DNA of 52,848 nucleotides from Pseudomonadota bacterium. GTDB lineage: Bacteria > Desulfobacterota > Syntrophobacteria > Syntrophobacterales > Syntrophobacteraceae. Positions 44,226 to 52,349 of the stretch are shown here, in pieces; the stretch's first letter is position 1; each line of letters opens with the position of its first letter. Location: contig JAEZHY010000034.1 of assembly GCA_023416335.1 (NCBI GenBank), forward strand, positions 1 through 52,848, given 5' to 3'. The position numbers and the translations under genes were made by a program. Below the pieces are notes generated by a model, which saw only the letters and a program-made list of their open reading frames with translations, was not told the origin of the DNA and did no database searches.

Positions 44226-45973
44226 TATTCCACCTCGTAGCCCTGCGCTTCCCAGGCTTCCATCCCGCCGAGAAGGACTTTCACCTCTTCGAGGTCTCGC
44301 TTCTTGAGGCGGATGGCGACTTCCACGTCATAGAGCCTGCTGAAAGTCCTTCCGTAGACGATCATCGGCGTCTCCGGGTCCAACCGGCCCAACTTCATCA
44401 TGTAGATGATATCGAAAAGGGTAAGCGGCACGTTGACGGCCCCTTTTATGTGCTTTTGAGTGTATAGTTCCTTAGGCCGCGCATCCACCAGCACCGCCTT
44501 CTTTTCTTCGACAAGAGCGCGTGCCTGCACAGCGGTGACGGAGGGGAACTCAGACTTTATGGCCGATTCGGGAAGAAGGGGAATTCCCTGCGGCCCTGCG
44601 AAATTCAGCAGCATCCCGATAACGAGGGCAAAAAACAGGATCAGGAAACAGTCGAGCGCCTTTGCCCTGCCTACCCGTTCGGCCTCCTTCTGGAGGACGG
44701 CACGGATGCGGGCCCGCGCCCTTTCGAGAATCGAAATCCTGTCTCTGGCTTCGATGAGTTCGCGTATCGTGCGCTCGAGTTGCTCGTTTCGGAGGGTGAG
44801 GTCTTCATTCAGATCCTTTATCCGGGCAAATGCCTTTGCATTTTCGAGGTAGGCCATGCAACCCGCCGTCAGATTGGCCAGGAGATTGAGTTCGTTTTCC
44901 GTGAACTCGGCCCGGGAAAGAGGCGGTCCGAAAGCAGCAATTCCCATGACATTCTGTTCGAGCACGAAAAAGAACCCACAGGCCGCATCGAAATCAACAC
45001 CTTCATTCCCGAAAAGGCGCGGAGCATTGAACCGGCCAAAGCTCATCGGGGCAAGGCTTTTTTGCTCCATGGCGTCAAAAGCGCCGTAGAGCATCCTCTC
45101 GAAGGCATCCGTGTTGAATTTCCCCTCGGCTTCGATTCCTCTGCAGGCAGTATTTCCGGTTTTCTTTTCCCGGTCGTAGACAAGGACAATCCCTCGTTCG
45201 ATCCCAATGGGTCCCATTGCCGTGAGCAGGAAATGCCGCAGGATCTGTTCCTCATCGACCAGGGAGCGCAGTTCTGAGTTGAGGTCCAGCAGAGACTTCA
45301 TGTGAAAGAACCGCTTGTCGAGCTTTTCACGGGCCTCATCGGCCAGTTCGATCGTAGCCTGAAGCTCGGCGTTGTTCTTCAGGAGTTCCGAGTTCAACTG
45401 CTGGATGTTGTGGAAGGAAACGGCGTGGGACAGGGCGTTTGCAAGGATGTTCGCGAGGTTGAGCAGGACGTTGAGATCGTCTTCTCCGTAAGGGTCCGCG
45501 GTAATCCGTTCGCCAAGGCCGAGAAAGCCCGAGAAATCACCCGGAAGGTCCCACAGGAACAGCACTTGTGTCTGCGCTGGATATAGATCGTGATTCGCCG
45601 GGCTTTCCCTCGGAATGAACCTGATCCTGGGCACGGAGAAAGGGGACGGGTCTCTTTCGGCAAAGTACTTTTCGCGGATACGGGGGAGGTTGGAGTTGAT
45701 CTCTTCCAGGACCGGTTCCGGTATCCCGCGACCGGTGACGTGCCCCTCGCCCGTCCTGGTATTGACGATCGCGCCCAGTGCCTGGACGATCCCAAGAGGC
45801 CCCATGATCATCAGCAGGAATGTATCCAGGATCTGTTTGGGGTGCACCAGGCCGGCCAGTTCCCGCGAGGTGTCCAGCATCGTCTGGAGGTAAAACACCT
45901 TTCTGTCCAGATCGTCCCGGATATCTTCGGCGTCGGGAAACACCTGATCGATGTCTTCGAGGTTCTCACACAT
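44225..45973 (-). CDS. Double-GAF protein with coiled coil, membrane helix and degenerate rhodanese domain
   Basis: 582 aa. Two GAF-like modules (about 25-195 and 220-375) share an internal similarity (FLLMIMGPLGI versus FLLTAMGPIGI). They are followed by a coiled coil (about 375-435), one membrane helix (about 442-462) and a rhodanese-like domain (about 475-580). The rhodanese active-site cysteine is missing: IVYGRTFS stands where YCRxG-type loops occur, so it probably binds but does not transfer sulfur. If the GAF part is cytoplasmic the rhodanese part would be outside. It is co-translated with the MauE-like gene. Confidence 0.8.
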   Translation of the reverse strand: MCENLEDIDQVFPDAEDIRDDLDRKVFYLQTMLDTSRELAGLVHPKQILDTFLLMIMGPLGIVQALGAIVNTRTGEGHVTGRGIPEPVLEEINSNLPRIREKYFAERDPSPFSVPRIRFIPRESPANHDLYPAQTQVLFLWDLPGDFSGFLGLGERITADPYGEDDLNVLLNLANILANALSHAVSFHNIQQLNSELLKNNAELQATIELADEAREKLDKRFFHMKSLLDLNSELRSLVDEEQILRHFLLTAMGPIGIERGIVLVYDREKKTGNTACRGIEAEGKFNTDAFERMLYGAFDAMEQKSLAPMSFGRFNAPRLFGNEGVDFDAACGFFFVLEQNVMGIAAFGPPLSRAEFTENELNLLANLTAGCMAYLENAKAFARIKDLNEDLTLRNEQLERTIRELIEARDRISILERARARIRAVLQKEAERVGRAKALDCFLILFFALVIGMLLNFAGPQGIPLLPESAIKSEFPSVTAVQARALVEEKKAVLVDARPKELYTQKHIKGAVNVPLTLFDIIYMMKLGRLDPETPMIVYGRTFSRLYDVEVAIRLKKRDLEEVKVLLGGMEAWEAQGYEVE

Positions 45974-45976
45974 GAG

Positions 45977-46549
45977 TTATTTCAATTGATCCTCTATGAT
46001 TTGCAGAAATCCGTCGATGTCCTCCATAATGTTCGGGTGCGTGTGGAGAACTTTGCCTTCTCGAGTCATGAGAATGGTGAAAGGGGTCTTCGGCTCGCCC
46101 AGGAGCTTGTGCACGGCAAAGGATTCGTCCTGAGTGACAGGGAACTCGTAGGAGCCGTTCTTTCGCAGGTACTCGACCTCGTTTGCCGTCCCCCCCGCAG
46201 CCACTGCCAGCATTTTGACCTTATCGGCAAGGTTCTTCCTGGCCAGTCGCGCATAGAGCTTGTTGAAAATCGGCGCCTGCTCGTAGCAGTAAGGACAGTA
46301 GACGCCGATGATTTCGACCACGAGAAGCTTGCACTCCACATCCCCCAATTTGAATTTGGGGCCGTTCAGGCCAAGGTACTTCACATCGGCTTCATTCGCC
46401 GGAGAGGGCAGTTCGAAGGCGGGCATCGCCGTCCCTTTCCGGGGTAGCCCGGCGGCCCGGGCCGGCATGCAAAAGAAGCACAGAAGGAGAGCAACGAGAA
46501 ACCCCGCGATAATCGAACCGAAAAAAGACAATTTTGCCTGGATGCCCAT
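45977..46549 (-). CDS. Exported thioredoxin-like protein (TlpA/ResA type) with CPYC
   Basis: 190 aa. An N-terminal hydrophobic signal (about 10-33, ending in PARAAG) directs it to the periplasm or membrane. The thioredoxin fold starts with MPAFELPSP, the active site is GVYCPYCYEQAP (a glutaredoxin-like CPYC), and the cis-proline region is PKTPFTILM. It is 3 bp upstream of the GAF-rhodanese gene. A redox partner for the MauE-like and lipoprotein products is inferred from the operon. Confidence 0.84.
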   Translation of the reverse strand: MGIQAKLSFFGSIIAGFLVALLLCFFCMPARAAGLPRKGTAMPAFELPSPANEADVKYLGLNGPKFKLGDVECKLLVVEIIGVYCPYCYEQAPIFNKLYARLARKNLADKVKMLAVAAGGTANEVEYLRKNGSYEFPVTQDESFAVHKLLGEPKTPFTILMTREGKVLHTHPNIMEDIDGFLQIIEDQLK

Positions 46550-46561
46550 TCTTATCTCCCT

Positions 46562-47257
46562 TTATTCACTTGCATCGAAAACCTTTACCAGATTGGATAT
46601 GCCGACTATTTTGAAAACTCTTCTGAAGTTTTCCGAAAGCCCCGCAATGGAGATATTTCGACCCTGCTTGCGCGCGTCGAGCAGCAACTGGGTAAGTATG
46701 GAAATCCCGGCCCCGTTTATCGAGGCGTTCGGATCGAAAACAAGCAGGATCTCGGCTTTCCCGGCGCTCAGGGCTTTCTCGAATGCTTTCTGAAGGTGGG
46801 GTTCCGAGCTGGAGGTAACTCCGCCGCGCAGAGTGATTACGGCGGTCTCTTCCCTGATTTCGAAGCAAGTCTGGTTCTCGCTGCTCCGATGAAACTCGAT
46901 CCGCTCTTTTGCCCTTTTCAGGGCCTGATCGAGGTACTGCCGCTGTATCGGCTTATTGATGAAATCGGTTGCATCGAGGTTCAGCGCCTTGATTGCCAGA
47001 TCCATGTCGCCATGTCCGGTGATGACGATAACCTCCGTGTTGGGTTCGGATTGCTTGAGGCGCCTCAATACCTCTATGCCGTCCATCCCGGGCATCTTGA
47101 TGTCGGTAATGACAATGGGCGGCCTTTCCCGCGCAAAAACATCGAGACCCTTGCGGCCGTCTTCGGCAGTGAGCACCGTATACCCCTGCGCGCTCAGCAG
47201 GAGCCGAAACATATCCAGAGTCGGTTTTTCGTCATCGATTACCAGGATCGTATCCAT
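46562..47257 (-). CDS. Response regulator with receiver and STAS domains
   Basis: 231 aa. The receiver (about 1-120) has acidic DDE, phospho-Asp in VITDIKMPGMDG, threonine in VITGHGD and lysine in INKPIQ. The C-terminal STAS domain (about 130-230) is of anti-sigma-antagonist type, with DPNASINGAGISILTQLL where SpoIIAA-like proteins have the phosphorylatable Ser. Output is thus by protein binding and not DNA binding. It is encoded 19 bp after the kinase, its likely phosphodonor. Confidence 0.9.
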   Translation of the reverse strand: MDTILVIDDEKPTLDMFRLLLSAQGYTVLTAEDGRKGLDVFARERPPIVITDIKMPGMDGIEVLRRLKQSEPNTEVIVITGHGDMDLAIKALNLDATDFINKPIQRQYLDQALKRAKERIEFHRSSENQTCFEIREETAVITLRGGVTSSSEPHLQKAFEKALSAGKAEILLVFDPNASINGAGISILTQLLLDARKQGRNISIAGLSENFRRVFKIVGISNLVKVFDASE

Positions 47258-47276
47258 CTGTTCTCCAGTCGCCGTC

Positions 47277-49274
47277 CTATGCCGCCGGAAAGCTCAGGCA
47301 AAAAGTCGTGCCTTCCCCTTCCCTGCTCCTGACTTCAATATCGCCGTTATAGTCTTTCACGATGCCGTACAATATGGCCAGACCCAACCCCATATCGTGG
47401 CTGGTTTCCTTGGTGCTGAAAAAAGGCTCGAATATCTTATTTCTGACATTTTTGGGAATTCCGGCGCCGTTGTCCTCGACCTCGGCAATCACACGGTCTC
47501 CCGCGGCAAAGGTGCGGATTACGATAAGGCCGTCTTCCTTGACGGGCAGCGGCTCGTTTTTCTCGTTGATTGCATCGCGCGCGTTTGCCACGAGGTTGAA
47601 AAACACCTGCTGGAGCCGGTTGTCGTGAGCCAGGATCGGGGGGACCTTCTCGGAGAGTTCGAGCCGAATGCCGATGTTTTCCAGTTCGAACTGCCGGCGC
47701 ACTATCGAAAGCACGCCCCTCACCGGCTTGTTTATATTCACCTTTTCCCGGCTGAGGTCGGCCTTCTTGCCAAACGCCCGCAATGTATTGATGATTTCGG
47801 CAGCCCTGTCGACCTGTGTGCTGATCTCGGTTACCACCTGCTGGAGATTCTCGGGAGGGATTTCGCGGCCGTTTTCGACCATCATCGCCAGGTATTCGCT
47901 TCCCATCTTGATCGCGTTGAGCGGCTGATTGAGTTCATGGGCAATACCGGCCGACATTTCACCCAGGGACTTGAGCTTGCTCGCCTGGATCAGTTGGGCG
48001 TCCTTCTCCATCATCTCGGTAATGTCGGCCGCCGCTATGATGATGGCCGGTCTCGCGCCGTAGCTGATATGGCAGGCATGCAGGTTCACGAAGAAGGTCT
48101 TTTTGTTCTTCTTCTGGTGCAGCACCTTTTCGATCGAAATACACCCATATTCAGAGCTGTTTTCCGCAAACGACGCGATGGATTTGGCGCCCTCGGGTTC
48201 GAGTTCCGGGAAAGGTTTGCCGATCAGCTCTGATTTCTCATAATCGTATAGTTCGAGCACACGGGGATTGGCATCAATGATTTCGAGGGTTGCCGCATCC
48301 ACGACGAAGATCGGGTCCGGGCCGCTGTCGAACAGGGACCGGTATTTCTCCTCGGACTCGTGGAGCCTCCTTCTGTAGAGTTTGATGCTCCAGACCATGT
48401 TGTGGAAAGAATCCGCCAACTGCACCACTTCGTCCCCCGTTCTCTTGCGATAGAAAACGCAGGTCCGGCACCTTGGCAGGTTTACAACCGAGGTCTCCGG
48501 CCCGGTTGACGCGAGTGCAAGGTTGTCGAAATGCCAGCAGGGAAGATCCGAGCTTGCGTAGGTGAGGCAGTCCGAAGGGTCCCACCCGTCCGTCACGCTC
48601 CCCAGATCGAGCTTGATGTCGAAATTCCCCCGGCTCAGTTCGTCCGATACCCGGGTAAGTTTGGATATCGGCATGGTAATGTGTTTTGCAAGCCTGAGGC
48701 TCATGAGAAAGAAGATGACGATTACAAGCGAGATAAACCCGAGAAAGGTAGTCCTGAGCTTTGCGACCAGATTATCGATATGGTTCTTGTTGAGCCCCAC
48801 ATGGACGGTGCCGATCCGGTAGATACCTTCCTTGACGGGAATGGCGATATCGTACGCCGCCTCGTCGAACACGTTGAGCAGCAGCACGCTTTTGTTCTGT
48901 TCCGGAGGAACTGGGTTCACGTATCTCAGGTCCTCGGGGAAAGGACGCGTGAACGTGTGGCTGAGGACCGTGTCCTCATGGTCCACAACGAAGATGTAGG
49001 ATATCAGGTGCTTGCGTTCGGTAAGCTGAGACTCGTCGAAGATGAGGCTCAACAGCATTGGATAGTTCTTGTCCAGGATGAAGCCGCTGCCCCTTTCGGC
49101 TATGGTGCGGGCAATGGCCGCGCCCCGGAGTTCGAGTTCCGAGATGAGGCTCGATACGATGATCCAGCGCGCAAGGGTGGCGATGGCAAGGCTGATGACA
49201 AGCAGCACGCCCATGATGGAGAAGAAGATCTTGTTTTTGAGGCTTACTCTATTCAGCAGTCCGATTAGCTTCAT
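47277..49274 (-). CDS. Membrane histidine kinase with cysteine-rich insert in the HAMP region
   Basis: 665 aa. Membrane helix about 15-38, periplasmic sensor about 40-175, second helix about 178-200, HAMP start about 200-228 (RLAKHITMPISKLTRV). Then comes an insert of about 45 residues with four cysteines (DCLTYASSDLPCW and RCRTC), and the HAMP resumes at GDEVVQLADSFHNM. PAS about 305-425, phospho-His in SAGIAHELNQPLNA, ATPase boxes VANARDAIN, DNGAGIP and MGLGLAI. Its ATG overlaps the stop of the binding-protein gene (ATGA), tying sensor and ligand-binding protein together. The insert may hold a metal or redox group (inference). Confidence 0.9.
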   Translation of the reverse strand: MKLIGLLNRVSLKNKIFFSIMGVLLVISLAIATLARWIIVSSLISELELRGAAIARTIAERGSGFILDKNYPMLLSLIFDESQLTERKHLISYIFVVDHEDTVLSHTFTRPFPEDLRYVNPVPPEQNKSVLLLNVFDEAAYDIAIPVKEGIYRIGTVHVGLNKNHIDNLVAKLRTTFLGFISLVIVIFFLMSLRLAKHITMPISKLTRVSDELSRGNFDIKLDLGSVTDGWDPSDCLTYASSDLPCWHFDNLALASTGPETSVVNLPRCRTCVFYRKRTGDEVVQLADSFHNMVWSIKLYRRRLHESEEKYRSLFDSGPDPIFVVDAATLEIIDANPRVLELYDYEKSELIGKPFPELEPEGAKSIASFAENSSEYGCISIEKVLHQKKNKKTFFVNLHACHISYGARPAIIIAAADITEMMEKDAQLIQASKLKSLGEMSAGIAHELNQPLNAIKMGSEYLAMMVENGREIPPENLQQVVTEISTQVDRAAEIINTLRAFGKKADLSREKVNINKPVRGVLSIVRRQFELENIGIRLELSEKVPPILAHDNRLQQVFFNLVANARDAINEKNEPLPVKEDGLIVIRTFAAGDRVIAEVEDNGAGIPKNVRNKIFEPFFSTKETSHDMGLGLAILYGIVKDYNGDIEVRSREGEGTTFCLSFPAA

Positions 49275-50533
49275 CCGGAATCGGCCCCTCTTCGGCTTGC
49301 CGGGATCCCCTTGCTGATGGATTCCCTGAGAACGTTCCAGTCATTCATCAATACAAAGGAACCGTCCCGCAGGATCGTGAAATATACTTTATCGAGCCCC
49401 TGGTGGTCTTTCCCCCCGAAAGAGAGGGTGGTGTCGGGCAGAAGCGGCACGTCCTGGATGGATTCGATGGCCGCGATAAAACCTTCCCGGGTAAGGTCCC
49501 GTCCGGCCCTGCGCAGCCCCTCGACCAGTACCCTCGCGTTGAGGTAGCCCTCAAGGCCGACAAAATTCGGCTTATCCTCCGGGAAATAGCGTTTCAAAAG
49601 ATCGACGTACTCCGATGCCGTGCCCAGCAGTTCGCCCGATTCGGGCCCTTCCGGCGGCGGTACGACCTGGGACATGATCAGGGTTATGTCGGAATATGAG
49701 GCGAGCCTGCGGGCAAGCTCCTCGGCGCCGACAAAAGAGACCGTGTAGAAAACCGGGTTGAACCCGCGCTCATGGGCCAACCGCACGAACTTGGCGCAGG
49801 GTTCGTAGGTCCCGATCATGACAACCGCTTCCGCTCCGGAGGCCATGATCTTTCCGAGTCCTTCTTCGATGTCGAGGGTGCCCCGAATGTATGAACCCCG
49901 CGCAACCGGCGCATGACTGTATTTCTTGAGCGCGCGCTCCATTCCGGTCAGGCCGTCGAAACCGTAGGCGTCGTACTGGTAAAAAACGGCGATCTTGGTC
50001 ATTCCCAGATCCTCGACCAGATGGGCGATCGCCGCCTCGGTTTCCTGGTAATAGGAGGCGCGAACGTTTATCACGTAATGGTTGAGAGGCTCCCGCAATG
50101 CATTGGCGCCCGTGAACATGCCGAGCAGGGGAATCCTGGCCTCCTCCACCATCGGAAGGATCTTCACCGTTGTGGGGGTGCCGACATAGGAGAACAAAGC
50201 AAAAACCTGGTCGTTGATTATGAGGCGCTGGGTATTTACCAGGCATTTGGGTGGATCGTAGCTGTCGTCGTAGGCGATAACCCGGATTTTCCGGCCGTGT
50301 ATCCCGCCGTTTTCATTTATATGATCGATATAACACGTGTATCCGCGCAGCGTCTGTGTCCCGAGATAGCTGGCATGGCCTTCCAGGGCAAGGGACGAAC
50401 CGAGCAGAACTTCGGTATCCGTCACTCCCTGGGTCGCAGGCTCCGGCGCAGCCGACCGGTCTCCGCGCCCACACGCCGAAATGCCGCATGACAGGAACAG
50501 GACTGCGAAAAGGACAAGGAAATACCGGACCAA
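49271..50533 (-). CDS. Periplasmic ligand-binding lipoprotein (branched-chain amino-acid type)
   Basis: 420 aa, Peripla_BP_6/LivJ-like fold (VLLGSSLALEGHASYLGTQT, INENGGIHGRKI, DDSYDPPKCLVNTQRL). TTG 50533 is chosen because AAGGAG lies six bases upstream and the product then begins with a lipoprotein signal ending GISAC. Longer readings have no signal peptide. No ABC permease or ATPase is nearby; instead a histidine kinase overlaps it by 4 bp. It therefore likely presents a ligand to that kinase and does not serve uptake (inference). Confidence 0.87.
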   Translation of the reverse strand: MVRYFLVLFAVLFLSCGISACGRGDRSAAPEPATQGVTDTEVLLGSSLALEGHASYLGTQTLRGYTCYIDHINENGGIHGRKIRVIAYDDSYDPPKCLVNTQRLIINDQVFALFSYVGTPTTVKILPMVEEARIPLLGMFTGANALREPLNHYVINVRASYYQETEAAIAHLVEDLGMTKIAVFYQYDAYGFDGLTGMERALKKYSHAPVARGSYIRGTLDIEEGLGKIMASGAEAVVMIGTYEPCAKFVRLAHERGFNPVFYTVSFVGAEELARRLASYSDITLIMSQVVPPPEGPESGELLGTASEYVDLLKRYFPEDKPNFVGLEGYLNARVLVEGLRRAGRDLTREGFIAAIESIQDVPLLPDTTLSFGGKDHQGLDKVYFTILRDGSFVLMNDWNVLRESISKGIPASRRGADSG

Positions 50534-50727
50534 TGAATACTCCTTGGCGACAGGAAAGATATGCTGGTAAGCCGGCGGATAATACAGGATAGCGATAGCG
50601 TGGAAAATCAATGATGGAAGAAGAGCAGCAAATATCCAGCAACAAAACCGGTTTAACCATACCGGCCTCAGTATAGACCGAAAAGCGGTTTTATTGAAGT
50701 ATGAAGAAAATCGACCGGCAAACAAAA

Positions 50728-50773
50728 AACCCGCAGGCGCGCTCATTCCCGAAAAGCGAGCGCGCTGCGGGTT
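50728..50773 (-). terminator. Rho-independent terminator of the hsp20-htpX operon
   Basis: Long stem AACCCGCA-GCGCGCTC/GAGCGCGC-TGCGGGTT with one bulged base. On the minus strand it is followed by TTTTTTG, 20 bp past the htpX stop. Confidence 0.92.
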
Positions 50774-50792
50774 GTAATCGAATCCGGCTCTC

Positions 50793-51635
50793 CTATCTCA
50801 TGCTGCGCAGTCGGCGGACCCTCTCTTCGATGGGCGGATGCGTGCTAAAAAGACCCGCCAGGCTTTTTCCCGACAGCGGGTTCACGATGAACATGTGAGC
50901 CGTCGAAGGATTTGCATCCATGGGTATGCGTTCCGACGCCATCTGCAGCTTTTCGAGCGCACGGGCAAGCCCTTCCGGGTTGTGTGACAGATGAGCGCCG
51001 GTCTCATCGGCAAGATACTCGCGGTTCCGAGAAATTGCGAGTTGGATCAGGGTCGCCGCAATCGGAGCCAGAATAGCGGTCACGATCAGTCCCAGGATAC
51101 CTCCCCGGTCATCGTCGCTGCTTCTGCCGCCGCCGAAAATTGCCGCCCATTGGGCCATGTGCGCGAGCACCATAATCGCTCCGGCCAGAGTGGCCGCAAT
51201 CGAGCTTATCAGGATGTCCCGGTTTTTGACGTGTCCGAGTTCGTGGGCCAATACCCCTTTGAGTTCCGCGGGCGTGAGTATGCGCATGATTCCAGCGGTT
51301 ACCGCCACCGCCGCGTGCTCGGGATTTCTTCCCGTAGCGAATGCGTTCGGCGTTTCCTGGGGCACAATATAAACGCGAGGCATTGGTATACGCGCCTCCA
51401 TGGCCAGCTCGCGTACGATTCGGTAGAGTTCCGGATTTTCGTGTTCCTCGATGGGCTGCGCCCTGTACATGGCGAGCACGATCTTGTCCGAGAACCAGTA
51501 ACTTCCTATGTTCATTATGAAAGCAAAGATGAAGGCGATCGCCATGCCGTTCTGGCCGCCGATCAGCTTTCCGATCCAGACGATCAGGACGGTCAAAACC
51601 GCCAAAAGCATAGTGGTTTTAATCCTGCTGCCCAT
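50793..51635 (-). CDS. htpX: HtpX-family membrane zinc metalloprotease
   Basis: 280 aa. Two N-terminal membrane helices (about 8-48), the zinc motif HELGH in [13 protein letters not shown], two further helices (about 145-210), and the third ligand in [13 protein letters not shown]. HtpX degrades damaged membrane proteins. ATG 51635 is six bases after GGAGG, better placed than the ATG two codons earlier. It follows hsp20 by 44 bp, so both should be induced by envelope or heat stress. Confidence 0.94.
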   Translation of the reverse strand: MGSRIKTTMLLAVLTVLIVWIGKLIGGQNGMAIAFIFAFIMNIGSYWFSDKIVLAMYRAQPIEEHENPELYRIVRELAMEARIPMPRVYIVPQETPNAFATGRNPEHAAVAVTAGIMRILTPAELKGVLAHELGHVKNRDILISSIAATLAGAIMVLAHMAQWAAIFGGGRSSDDDRGGILGLIVTAILAPIAATLIQLAISRNREYLADETGAHLSHNPEGLARALEKLQMASERIPMDANPSTAHMFIVNPLSGKSLAGLFSTHPPIEERVRRLRSMR

Positions 51636-51679
51636 AATCATCCTCCTCCCTGTTGCGCTGACTCATCCGCGCAGACGGC

Positions 51680-52135
51680 CTACTCCACTTCACGCACGAT
51701 AATTCTCTGAACACATTCGGTCGGGGAACTCTTGGGCACCGTAATACGAAGAACACCTTTCCTGAACTCGGCGCGAATCGCATTTCCCTCGACCGCGCAG
51801 GGAAACTTGAACACCCGGCTGAACCCGCCCTGAGGCCGTTCCATCAGGATGTGTTCACAGCCCGAAACGTTCTCCCGCTTCGATCCGGATACCCAGAGCC
51901 GGTCCGCCTTGCACTCGACTTTCAGGTTTTCCTCCGGAACTCCCGGCAGGTCGAGTATGTAGAGAAGCTCCTGCCCCGTATCCACGATGTCGGCCAGGGG
52001 CACCCAGTCGGCAGAATCCTCCGGGTCGCCCTGTTTTTCGTCTCCTCCGGTAAAATTGCGGACGAAGAGTTCCTCCATCCGCTCTTTCATCGCCTTCAAT
52101 TCTTCGATAAAATCGTTCTTGACGTTAGCCGCCAC
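51680..52135 (-). CDS. Hsp20/alpha-crystallin small heat-shock protein
   Basis: 151 aa. A helical N-terminus (ELKAMKERMEELFVRNF) leads to the alpha-crystallin domain (about 45-145) with VDTGQELLYILDLPGV, LKVECKADRLWVSG and the closing FRKGVLRITVPK. GTG 52135 follows an ideal GGAGG ribosome site by five bases; an ATG at 52180 with a weak site would add 15 residues. ATP-independent holdase, first gene of the pair with htpX. Confidence 0.92.
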   Translation of the reverse strand: MAANVKNDFIEELKAMKERMEELFVRNFTGGDEKQGDPEDSADWVPLADIVDTGQELLYILDLPGVPEENLKVECKADRLWVSGSKRENVSGCEHILMERPQGGFSRVFKFPCAVEGNAIRAEFRKGVLRITVPKSSPTECVQRIIVREVE

Positions 52136-52349
52136 AGCTTCCTCCCTGCGAAACCTGTCAGCATCTCGGTTTGTTGACATCGGTCAAATTATTATTAGTA
52201 ATCATTTTGCTCGAATTAACAAGTATAACAGAGGGCCGGGGCGATCGCCAAAAGTGAAAATGCTAAAAAGGTTACATCCTGAGCGGCCTCGCCTTTATAG
52301 TTGGCTTTTGCTGATGCTTTAGTGCAATTGATAAGAAGGAGGACGCGTC

